34,396 nucleotides of DNA, taken from positions 1 to 34,396 of the forward strand of contig NZ_JACJQO010000038.1 in assembly GCF_014696715.1 (NCBI RefSeq), in the 5' to 3' direction. Under the pieces are notes generated by a model, which did not search any database, was not told the DNA's origin, and saw only the letters and a list, made by a program, of their open reading frames with translations. Below are positions 24,143 through 30,919 of this stretch, in pieces; the first letter of the stretch is position 1; every line of letters starts with the position of its first letter. The stretch is from Pseudanabaena sp. FACHB-2040. GTDB lineage: Bacteria > Cyanobacteriota > Cyanobacteriia > Phormidesmidales > Phormidesmidaceae. The position numbers and the translations under genes are program-made.

Positions 24143-24913
24143 CTACTTTCCACCGGTACCCGTACTTTTGTAGGTTGAGCCAAATCCCTGGCTGCTGCGG
24201 CCGGTAATAGTGCCCCTAGCGGCGGTACCCGTGGGTCGTGTGGGCGCGGCTACGCTGGTGTGACGCGGCACCGACACCGGCCCTGAACCGGTTTGGGGAA
24301 CGGTGCGTCCGAAGGGGGTGACCACCTGCCCTGGCTGACTGCTGCGGAAGACGGTATGGGGTTGATAGACGCTGCGGTTGCTGCCGCCAAAATTGAGATA
24401 GACAAAGCTCGGGGAACCGTAGGGGTAGAGATAGGTGCCGCCATAAGCCGGCCGGTACCCATTGGTTTCAGCATTTGCGGGCGTGGTTTCGCACTGCACC
24501 CCCTCGGCCTGGCAGTCTGCCAGGCTGGAATATACCGGAGCGGTGCGATCGTGTTCCTGCAGGGCCGCCTGCATCTGGGGGCCGCAGTCTTCGACCTGCA
24601 TTACCGGGGGAGCGGGGGGCTGAGCCAGTTGATTCTGCTGGTGGGCCTCAAGTAAGACTTGATATTCTTGCTGCTGTTGGGTAATGTCGGCTTCGCATTG
24701 CTCTGTGGTTTCGTAAAACACCGCCGGAATCGCCTCGTCGGCGTTTTGGTCGGTGATAGTGCTGCTGCCGCTGTTCGATGTTTGGCTAGACGGTCCGCCA
24801 CACCCAGCCAGCAGAGAAGCAAACACCGCCGCCAGAACTAAATTGTTGTGGAGCTGCTGTCGATAGATAGAGCGGATTTGCAGAGGCTGGGAATTGGGTT
24901 TTGGATATGCCAT
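24143..24913 (-). CDS. ygiB-like: DUF1190 lipoprotein (YgiB type)
   Basis: 256 residues. After about 24 residues a hydrophobic stretch ends in the lipobox LLAGC (C38), so it should be a lipoprotein. The mature part contains the Cys-rich spacing of DUF1190 (TTEQCEAD, VEDCGPQM, SLADCQAEGVQCE) and a low-complexity Gly/Ser/Thr/Pro tail with aromatic patches (YLYPYGSPSFVYLNFG). In enterobacteria DUF1190 proteins are encoded next to YgiC-type ligases, as here, which supports both calls. It is the first gene of the operon; the promoter should lie in 24920-25080. Its role is unknown; an envelope protein acting with the ligase is the simplest inference. Confidence 0.8.
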   Translation of the reverse strand: MAYPKPNSQPLQIRSIYRQQLHNNLVLAAVFASLLAGCGGPSSQTSNSGSSTITDQNADEAIPAVFYETTEQCEADITQQQQEYQVLLEAHQQNQLAQPPAPPVMQVEDCGPQMQAALQEHDRTAPVYSSLADCQAEGVQCETTPANAETNGYRPAYGGTYLYPYGSPSFVYLNFGGSNRSVYQPHTVFRSSQPGQVVTPFGRTVPQTGSGPVSVPRHTSVAAPTRPTGTAARGTITGRSSQGFGSTYKSTGTGGK

Positions 24914-25993
24914 AGGGTCTTGCTAGAGCCGTGAGCCGTCATTTAAGCTTTCCCACTATAGCCAGCTTGTTTAACCGGACCAGGCAATAATAGATTCTTG
25001 CAACAAACTCTAAAAGGTAGTTGACAAAACTCTTTCACATTTCTAATGACAAGGGCAAGAACTAGAAATAAATGTCAAGAAGTTCATACCACTCGCTTCA
25101 CTGCTGATGTGTAGTTGCCAGCTTTCAGTTTCTGGGCAACCTTCTTCTCAGGAACAAACCTCCATGAGCTACCGGAATGAAAAAATCGCTGCCAACTACA
25201 TCGCAGAACTTGAGCAAAATGGTGTGAAGCTAAGCATTGTTAGGTTCTCTTGTCTTTCAACTAGAGCACACGCTCCCAACTCCATGGGACAAGTACCAAT
25301 ATCGTCAGTGCTCGACATGCATAAGTGATTGTCTTCTTCTGCCCGGTCTAACAATTTGCTCGGAACGGATTACTGAAAAATCCTGAAGTTGAGCTCAAGG
25401 TTATTTTCAGCCGCTCAAGCGAATCGTTGTGCAGCGTGGGTTAGCTGTGGGGACACTAACCGTAAAGCTAGGCCTTTGGTGCAGCAACGCTAAAGGCTTC
25501 TTCTCTAAAGTACTGCCACCGTACATCCACTCCTAGCTGCCATCGTTGTAGGTGTCAATGCACCACGCCCCATCCGCCTTCCAGAGGCTGTACCTATGGT
25601 GAGCACTTGCGATCGCAACCTGGATCAACTCGACGGGCCACTACAACACCGCAAAACCAACCGCCGCTCAAACTCAAATCGCACTCTGAGTTATCCCTTC
25701 TTTGCGATCGCATCCCAGCCTGAAACCTCCATCCACACTGCACCACTACTGGCAGAAAACTCACCCCTCAGATTGCGACACTCACCTATCGAACTGAATC
25801 ACTCCGCCTCCACTCGCTAGCGAAATAACAGGTTACCTAATACTTAGATACAGATAAATGGATATAGATTGCGGATGTAGACCGCAGATATAGATTTATA
25901 GATATAGTTGCCTAAATGCAGATGCATGAGTGGGGATGGATGATTAAATTTTTAGATATGCATAGAAGAGGAAATTAAAATGAATACATATCA
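24914..25993. other. Long stretch without a convincing gene
   Basis: Short open frames exist (for example around 25107-25328 and 25596-25820) but have no family match or good start. From about 25855 to 25960 there is an AT-rich, quasi-repetitive tract in which GATATAGAT-like units recur, with a small hairpin TGCGG...CCGCA near 25873-25889. The operon promoter for the DUF1190 gene should lie at the left end. Confidence 0.45.
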
Positions 25994-26694
25994 TCATCTC
26001 TTGCCGCTACTGAGAGCCGCGAGTGCCCACACATCAACTTGATTTTTCCTAAAAAAGAAGCTTTTCGTACTACGGTTCTGGGCTGCGCGGATCAGTAGTT
26101 CTGAGTTAGCTCGGCGTAGGTGGGCAAACAACTCGTAGATGTCCCCTTCACGGTCTGCTATCGTGATCACTCTCGTTGCTTTGGGCACTTGTTGCTGCAC
26201 TGCTTCCAGGCTCTCCAACCACCGATAGCTTTCCTTTTCCTCTATTCCTCGCCGTCGATGGGGGCGACAGCTTTGCATATCGCGAGTCCAGCTCTTCTGT
26301 GAAGCACTCCTAACGGCACTCCGGCATCGCTCACACATAGGGCTGTGTGCACTTTGATCCCTTTGCCTGATAGATCACTAATAGGCCCCAATCCACGTGT
26401 ACGGCGCAGTGTCGTGTACACCAGATCGCTCGTGTCTTGGCATACCAGGACCGTTTCGTGGCTACTCAAACGCATCACGGTACTGAGCTGATGGCCACTC
26501 AAAATGTCCTCGGCCTTGATGCGTCGATTGCTCCAGAACTGATACATGCCAGCTAACGCAGCCACATCTTGACTCGCTCCTGGCACGCTCTTATTCGGCT
26601 GCTCGTACAGCGCTTGCACCATTGCGATCAGCCGTTTCGTTAGCCTTGCATCTCCTAGCTCAGTTCCACTCAGCTCCTCTTCTACCCAGCTCAT
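25994..26694 (-). pseudogene. IS4-family (Tn5-like) transposase, frameshifted and 3'-truncated
   Basis: The first frame begins MSWVEEELSGTELGDARLTKRL, as in Tn5-like transposases, and carries the first acidic residue in VLVCQDTSDLVY. After GVPLGVLH the protein continues only in another frame (QKSWTRDMQ... then EKESYRWLESL), so there is a frameshift near 26296. The second Asp is present in VITIADREGDIYEL. The reading ends at 25994 before the YREK-type region with the catalytic Glu, so the 3' third is missing. Two independent lesions make it non-functional. Confidence 0.75.
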
Positions 26695-27200
26695 TCTGCG
26701 CTCCCTTTAGATGCACCAGTTCAGTCCCTTTAACACTCCTGGCTACCCTTTCTGCCACATCTATTTACCCTATTTCTCTTCATATCCTGCAGAAGTTAGG
26801 CAAATTTTTCGGGAGTTGGCTATCTGCTTCTTCCTAATTGCCACTTTTTAATTTCTACTGCTATCCATATCTACGCTCTAGCCACTCTTGCTTCATCTTT
26901 CCTCTGGTGAGGAAATATTGGTGTAGGTTCTAAGTAAATATGCTCTCCGAGTCTGCACTCCAACTCTGTTGCAGATTCGTTACTGTTTTTCAAGGGAAAG
27001 TCTCTCAACAGCTTTCACTGCAACGCCTTCCAGATTTCTCTTACCTAATTTCTCTGATTCACCTTTCTACACACTTCTTCTTTCCTCTTATTTTATTCCT
27101 TATATCTCTTCTCTAAATTTAGATGTCTTGAACTGAGTCTAGACGGTTGGAAGGCTGGAAAGTAGCGCTGAATCTAGCTTTTAAAGGCCTTCAAAGTGTT
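26695..27200. other. Pyrimidine-rich gene-free tract
   Basis: No gene found. From about 26700 to 27120 the plus strand is markedly C+T rich, with many short TCT/CTT runs (such as CTTCTTTCCTCTTATTTTATT). The strand bias begins right at the 5' end of the broken Tn5-like transposase. I see no motif that explains it. Confidence 0.4.
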
Positions 27201-27224
27201 GCGAAATGTGCGTGTAAGGCATAG

Positions 27225-27310
27225 GTCGGGAGGTATGATTGTCACTCACCAAATCGTTGAGGAGCCCGATGTTGGGAAACTTTCACGTCCGGTTCTGTAG
27301 ATCATCGTCG
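27225..27310 (+). ncRNA. Possible group II intron scrap (or other mobile-element RNA)
   Basis: The core GAGGAGCCCGATG...GGGAAACTTTCACGTCCGGTTCTG resembles the GAGCCG...CGUACGGUUCUG hairpin of group II intron domain I. GAGCCcGATG can pair with CGTCCGGTTC apart from one mismatch. No reverse transcriptase ORF or domain V is present, so at most a fragment survives. Similar CGTCCGGTTCT hairpins also occur near other cyanobacterial elements, so the family is not certain. Confidence 0.35.
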
Positions 27311-27376
27311 AGGGCGACCCAGGCGATGAGTTTAACCGAATTATCAAACGTCCTCTCATACCGCCGTTGTTAAAGG

Positions 27377-27593
27377 CTATGTTTTTCCTGCACTCAACAT
27401 CCGTGATGAAATAGAGTGCAATGCGGCCTCTACCATTGCCTGCCAGTCTTCCTGGGTGAATATTTCCGTCAACAGTGACACTGCTTGCTTTCCAGTCAAT
27501 GCGTTCATATTTCTCGGCTCAACAGTTCCTGCCAGGAGCCTATCAATCTTTGCAAGTTGAGTTTCAGTTGAATTGGCTAAATGATGACGAATC
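27377..27593 (-). pseudogene. Hypothetical gene cut by IS1 copy 2 (3' part remains)
   Basis: A minus-strand frame open from the IS1 edge at 27593 to a TAG at 27377-27379 reads as a convincing helical protein tail: HHLANSTETQLAKIDRLLAG, then ALTGKQAVSLLTEIFTQED and AMVEAALHSISSRMLSAG. There is no start; the front would lie beyond the IS1 copy. I could not find its continuation to the right of IS1 at 28375, so insertion was accompanied by rearrangement or the rest has decayed. I do not recognise the family. Confidence 0.5.
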
Positions 27594-27657
27594 GGTAGAA
27601 CTCGAGAGGTAATGATCGATTTGTTAGGGTATTAGCGAAGCGATCTACCGGAGAGCA

Positions 27658-27957
27658 ATGGCAACCTGCTCAAGATGCAGTTCAACCCGCACGGTTAAGA
27701 ACGGCCGTATCCATACTGGAAAGCAACGGTTTCTGTGCCGCAACTGCGGATACCAGTTTGTCGAGCACCCCACCGATAAGCGAATCGACCAAGCGACTCG
27801 GGACTTGGTTGACCGTCTTCTGCTAGAACGTCTCTCAATGGCAGGAATTGCCCGAGCAGCGCAGGTCTCAGAGCAATGGCTCCAAGATTACGTTCACCTC
27901 AAAGCAGCCCAAACTCCGAGACAGGCTCAAGTACGCCCGAAAAAAAGGGGCCTTTAA
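27658..27957 (+). CDS. insA: IS1 InsA, copy 2 (intact)
   Basis: A 99-residue protein with two CxxC pairs (CSRCSSTRT and CRNCGYQF) forming a zinc ribbon, followed by the helix-turn-helix region (LLLERLSMAGIARAAQVSEQ). In IS1 this protein binds the inverted repeats and represses transposition; -1 slippage on the A7 run at 27940-27946 yields the InsAB' transposase. Unlike copy 1 there is no internal stop: CAG replaces the TAG. The start ATG follows the GGAG of CTACCGGAGAGCA by five or so bases. Confidence 0.8.
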   Translation: MATCSRCSSTRTVKNGRIHTGKQRFLCRNCGYQFVEHPTDKRIDQATRDLVDRLLLERLSMAGIARAAQVSEQWLQDYVHLKAAQTPRQAQVRPKKRGL

Positions 27958-28367
27958 GCGTGCAGTGTGATGAGCTGTGGTCTTTCGTTGATCGCAAGGG
28001 CAACAAGCAGTGGGTCTGGCTAGCAATGGATGCTCAAACCAGAGAGATTATTGGGGCCTATGTGGGAGACCGTAGCCGGAGAAGTGCCCAAAGGTTGTGG
28101 GACTCTCTGCCCAAGGTTTATCGGCAGTGTGCTGTTATCTACACCCATGACTGGAAGGCTTACCAAGGTGTGTTGCCCCAGAAGCGGCATCAGGTGGTGA
28201 GTAAGGACAGTGGCAAAACGAGCTACATAGAGCGATTCAACAACACCTTGCGGCAGCGGGTTTCACGCTTTGTGAGGCGCAGCCTTGCCTTCTCGAGAAG
28301 CCTACGCAACCATATTGGCTTGCTGTGGAATTTCATCCACTACTACAATGCATCATTACCTATCTAG
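27876..28367 (+). CDS. insB: IS1 InsB catalytic part, copy 2, with Asp-to-His change
   Basis: The catalytic part of InsAB', normally reached by frameshifting; the nominal ATG at 27876 overlaps insA. The DELWSFVDRK and SYIERFNN motifs are intact, but the middle acidic motif reads YTHDW where copy 1 has YTDDW and the E. coli IS1 protein has YTDGW. The conserved Asp has thus become His by a single GAT-to-CAT change. This should weaken or abolish strand transfer unless the adjacent Asp substitutes. The frame is otherwise complete to the stop inside the right inverted repeat. Confidence 0.75.
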   Translation: MAPRLRSPQSSPNSETGSSTPEKKGPLSVQCDELWSFVDRKGNKQWVWLAMDAQTREIIGAYVGDRSRRSAQRLWDSLPKVYRQCAVIYTHDWKAYQGVLPQKRHQVVSKDSGKTSYIERFNNTLRQRVSRFVRRSLAFSRSLRNHIGLLWNFIHYYNASLPI

Positions 28368-28471
28368 TACTACCAGCAGTTGAATCGATCGTTGCATTCT
28401 CAGAAATTAAAGTGATTGTTCGGAACGTTGCGGGCAAAGGTATCTCTACGAGAGTATCTCATGCTGCTGTA

Positions 28472-29056
28472 TCAGTTCTCTAAAGAATCAAATAACTCTG
28501 GATATTGGTCGGCAAAAATGACTTTGCCGAGAACCCGCCGATGTTGTCCGTCCATGAAAACATGCCGCCAATGTTCATTGTTATCCTGAAAGGCATCTAC
28601 GCGGGGATTGCAACTGTAGTCAAGAAAAGGGGCAATCGCATCAAATAACACGCTCTCATCTCCCGCTTTGTCGCACCGATACTCCACAATCTCAATACTG
28701 CCGTCTGATTGCTGTACACTCCCCAAAGACCACTCTTGCAACGCATCCATTAGGGTCGCAAAACTCCCAGTAGACGGAAGATGACCACCTCGGTAGCATT
28801 TTCTCATCGTCTTAGTTGTGTGGTCGTAGATCGTTGCTGTACCCATTCGTTCAACCATTTCAGGTTGATACAGATGATGAATTGCTGCTAGAGCTGCCGT
28901 AACTTGAGATGCAGGAATACGAACATTGTGAAATGAATAACAAATTAAATACCCCATCGATTTATTTCCCGATTCAATCGCTGGATAATCCCACCATATC
29001 GCAATAATAGGCGCACAAACTGATCTTTTTTTCCATTGGTCAATTTGTTGAGCCAT
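28472..29056 (-). CDS. Hypothetical soluble protein of unknown function
   Basis: 194 residues from an ATG preceded by a very strong GGGGAGGA four bases upstream. The first 33 residues (MAQQIDQWKKRSVCAPII...) look like an extension; the more protein-like core starts at MGYLICYSFHNVRIPASQV, with an internal ATG there. No membrane helix or signal is present. Recurrent features are acidic surface stretches, a SFATLMDALQEWSL helix and a C-terminal HWRHVFMDGQHRRVLGKVIF strand pair. I do not recognise the family with confidence. The gene begins 18 bases from the large hairpin element, so its promoter lies within or beyond that element. Confidence 0.6.
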   Translation of the reverse strand: MAQQIDQWKKRSVCAPIIAIWWDYPAIESGNKSMGYLICYSFHNVRIPASQVTAALAAIHHLYQPEMVERMGTATIYDHTTKTMRKCYRGGHLPSTGSFATLMDALQEWSLGSVQQSDGSIEIVEYRCDKAGDESVLFDAIAPFLDYSCNPRVDAFQDNNEHWRHVFMDGQHRRVLGKVIFADQYPELFDSLEN

Positions 29057-29060
29057 CTTC

Positions 29061-29068
29061 TCCTCCCC
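29061..29068 (-). promoter_or_regulatory. Strong Shine-Dalgarno of the 28472-29056 gene
   Basis: GGGGAGGA on the minus strand, four bases before the ATG at 29056. It supports the upstream ATG over the internal one, and lies just outside the 29074-29178 inverted repeat. Confidence 0.7.
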
Positions 29069-29073
29069 TAAGT

Positions 29074-29178
29074 TCGACTTTATCCATTTGAGCCAAGAAG
29101 GAAAGCAGCAAGCACAATTGGGCTAGAGAGCCTGAGAGACTTGCTGCTTTCCTTTTATGCTCAAATGGATAAAGTCGA
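29074..29178. repeat. 105-bp element made of two 39-bp inverted repeats (MITE-like hairpin)
   Basis: Left arm 29074-29112 and right arm 29140-29178 are complementary at 36 of 39 positions, with a 27-nt spacer. The arms begin TCGACTTTATCCATTTGAGC. TAAGT occurs just outside each end (29069-29073 and 29181-29185), a possible target duplication. It lies between the start of the unknown gene at 28472 and a monooxygenase scrap. A non-autonomous mobile element, or a strong transcription block, would fit. No coding capacity. Confidence 0.75.
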
Positions 29179-29189
29179 GTTAAGTCTAT

Positions 29190-29393
29190 GTGGACTTTCC
29201 TGGTACGGCCTATGCGGAGCCATGGAAGCTCTATGACCTCGAACTCGACGTTTCGCTTGACCGCAACGAGGCCCATGTTTTCCTTCTTGAGGATGGCGAT
29301 ATGTTCGCCGTCCGCCTTGAGGGGGACGTCTGGCGTGTGCTCAGCATAAGCGAACTGGCCAATACTATATTTGGGACAATTCTTGTGGGATAG
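29190..29393 (+). pseudogene. Fragment of an FAD-dependent monooxygenase
   Basis: One frame reads MDFPGTAYAEPWKLYDLELDV, then EAHVFLLEDGDMFAVRLEG and DVWRVLS, the pattern I associate with the substrate-side beta sheet of PF01494-type FAD monooxygenases (…F.P.G.F...R..GG.WRVL). Neither the N-terminal GxGxxG nor the GD motif is present, and the last 16 residues no longer fit. It starts right at the edge of the hairpin element, so a deletion or insertion there removed the front of the gene. The family is inferred from one short stretch. Confidence 0.4.
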
Positions 29394-29426
29394 CCGTCCC
29401 GGCTGTCCAGTCTCCAGCAATCGCGA

Positions 29427-30323
29427 TTACTGGATGCGCTGAATCGAGCTGATGTTGTCTTGCAAGCCTAGACCGCTCAGGTCGCTGTAGCTGCCGGTGC
29501 CTAGGGTACGGCAGTTGCCTCGGTAGCCGACGTCTGAACACAGTTGCCAGGTGCCGCTTTGAATGCGCACCGAGGAGATCTGATCGTTGAGCCCCCGAGG
29601 GATCAGGTCGTGGATCGAGTCAGAGACCGTGATGCTGCTACCACCGTAGTTAACGTCGAGGTACACCGTGATCAAGCTACCGCTAGACCCACTGCTGCCC
29701 GAGCTATCACTGCTGACTAGCTGCATTGAGCTGATGGTGTCTTGCAGCCCCAGGGCGCTGAGGTTGCTGTAGCTGCCGGGGCCTAAGGTTTGGCACCTGC
29801 CCCGGTAGTTTACGTCGGCGCACAGCTGCCAGTTGCCACCATCGATTTGAATCGACGAAATGGTGTCACTGAGCCCGCGGGGGATGAGATTGTTAATGGA
29901 AGTGGTAAAGACGGCATTGTTACCGCTATAGCCAGGGTCTGAATAGACGGTAATGCGGGGGCTAGTGCCGCCGCCGACCGACGGCGTAGTGGTGGTTTCG
30001 GGCTGAATGGAGCTAATGGCATTGGCTAGCCCAAAGGAACCCAACGACGAGTAGTTGCCGGGGCTAAAGGTTTTGCAGTTGCCTCGGGAGCGAAAGTCAG
30101 AGCAGACTTGCCAGGTGCCCGAGACCACAACCATTGATTCGGCGCGATCGTTAAAGCCCTGGTTGTTTAAGTCACGCACCCCAGAGGAAAACGATCGCTG
30201 TTCACCGCTAAAGTCAGGCCCGTCAAATAGAATAATTTGGGTCGTTTGGGCGATCGCGCCGGGCTGAGCCAATAGGGCACCCAGTATGCCAACCACTATC
30301 CACAGCCAAAATGTTTTTTTCAT
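29427..30323 (-). CDS. Secreted protein with three beta/gamma-crystallin domains
   Basis: 298 residues from the ATG at 30323. A signal peptide is clear (MKKTFWLWIVVGILGALLAQ, cleavage likely after PGAIA). Three double-Greek-key domains follow, at about residues 28-107, 122-200 and 212-298, separated by Ser/Gly/Thr-rich linkers. Each has the pattern FxDxxYxGxxxxx...L.DxISSI. Calcium-binding (N/D)(N/D)xx(S/T)S motifs are seen best as NDQISS, with the variants SDTISS, QDTISS and QDNISS. Paired Cys in each domain (WQLCxDxxYRGxCxTL) suggest disulfides outside the cytoplasm. Its role is unknown; calcium-stabilised envelope proteins of this kind are known in bacteria. The frame is open upstream into a cupin remnant. 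Confidence 0.82.
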   Translation of the reverse strand: MKKTFWLWIVVGILGALLAQPGAIAQTTQIILFDGPDFSGEQRSFSSGVRDLNNQGFNDRAESMVVVSGTWQVCSDFRSRGNCKTFSPGNYSSLGSFGLANAISSIQPETTTTPSVGGGTSPRITVYSDPGYSGNNAVFTTSINNLIPRGLSDTISSIQIDGGNWQLCADVNYRGRCQTLGPGSYSNLSALGLQDTISSMQLVSSDSSGSSGSSGSLITVYLDVNYGGSSITVSDSIHDLIPRGLNDQISSVRIQSGTWQLCSDVGYRGNCRTLGTGSYSDLSGLGLQDNISSIQRIQ

Positions 30324-30338
30324 ACTTATATTTATGAG

Positions 30339-30494
30339 CAAGTATGGAATCGAAGTTCTGCCAACAGGCAAGACCGCATGCGCCAAACTGTAACGCAAGT
30401 TGATGTCTTGTTTGTCAGGATGAAGCAGTTCGCGCAGAACAGTTCCATCTCCAGCGATAATTTCTTCACAGTCGTTTAGTTTTTGGATCAGCAT
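30339..30494 (-). pseudogene. N-terminal scrap of a cupin gene fused in frame to the crystallin gene
   Basis: Starting at the ATG at 30494 the reading begins MLIQKLNDCEEIIAGDGTVL, then LHPDKQDINLRYSLAHAVLPVG, the front of a known cyanobacterial cupin protein. About 52 residues later it continues in frame straight into the signal peptide of the crystallin protein, so the rest of the cupin (including the His-rich motif) has been deleted. A hybrid protein could be made from this start, but the signal peptide would then be internal. Confidence 0.6.
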
Positions 30495-30885
30495 AAGTTT
30501 AGGCTTGCAATTGATTGAATACTGTCAGAGGTCAGCAACATCATGACATCTGCATGAGCTAACACGACATCGGGGTGGCGTTGAAGCGCCGTATTATACT
30601 TCATGGCAAACTCATCGCCCAATCGTCGGGGCTGAGCAGTGTACGAATGTCACTGCCAATCGCTTCAATTGCCTTTGGTGTAACAGCTTCACCAGCATGA
30701 AGCAGCTCATCAATTTGGATAATCAATGCTCAGAGTCGATACAACCAGGCAAACTGCTCATGACTAATAACCAGTTGTAGCAATTCACCTCTAGAAACTT
30801 GCCCTCGAACTTGCTCATAGGTAAGGCGCTCAGTACCTAGTAAAAGCTTGTGCAGACGCAGTAGTTTGATTCGTAATACACTCAA
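30488..30885 (-). pseudogene. Conserved hypothetical gene with an in-frame TGA and a frameshift
   Basis: Minus-strand translation gives LRIKLLRLHKLLLGTERLTY, EQVRGQVSRGELLQLVISHE and QFAWLYRL-stop, directly continued in frame by ALIIQIDELLHAGEAVTPKA and IGSDIRTLLSPDD. After a frameshift comes GDEFAMKYNTALQRHPDVVL and LAHADVMMLL. The joined sequence resembles a conserved cyanobacterial hypothetical protein of about 140 residues (LL.LHK.LL..ER..YE..HG.V...QLLQLVI...QFAWL...S.LI.QIDE). The TGA and the frameshift are two separate lesions. The final TGA (30488-30490) overlaps the cupin start ATG at 30494 as ATGCTGA, indicating that the two were once translationally coupled. Confidence 0.65.
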
Positions 30886-30919
30886 GCGTTGATGTTGACT
30901 AATCCGTTATTGAGATGTG

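Larger units (their letters stand above)
27594..28374 (+). mobile_element. IS1-family insertion sequence, copy 2 (781 bp)
   Basis: Same length, orientation and ends as copy 1 at 4220-5000, and closely similar along its length with scattered third-position differences. Left end GGTAGAACTC, right end GTACTACC. insA and insB frames are both open, joined by A7 at 27940-27946. No target duplication is evident (left flank GACGAATC, right flank CAGCAGTT). It truncates the minus-strand gene at 27377-27593. Confidence 0.82.

Noticed and set aside
25107-25820. Two short plus-strand frames (25107-25328 and 25596-25820) as genes
   Set aside because: No family, no good start, and compositions rich in Ser, His and Arg typical of chance frames.
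4220-28374. A composite transposon bounded by the two IS1 copies
   Set aside because: Neither copy has a matching target duplication, both are damaged, and the 22.6 kb between them holds unrelated genes and older debris; co-mobilisation is not supported.
29040-29420. A 126-codon minus-strand frame running through the hairpin element and the monooxygenase scrap
   Set aside because: It crosses both repeat arms and is antisense to a better protein-like frame; its composition is not convincing.
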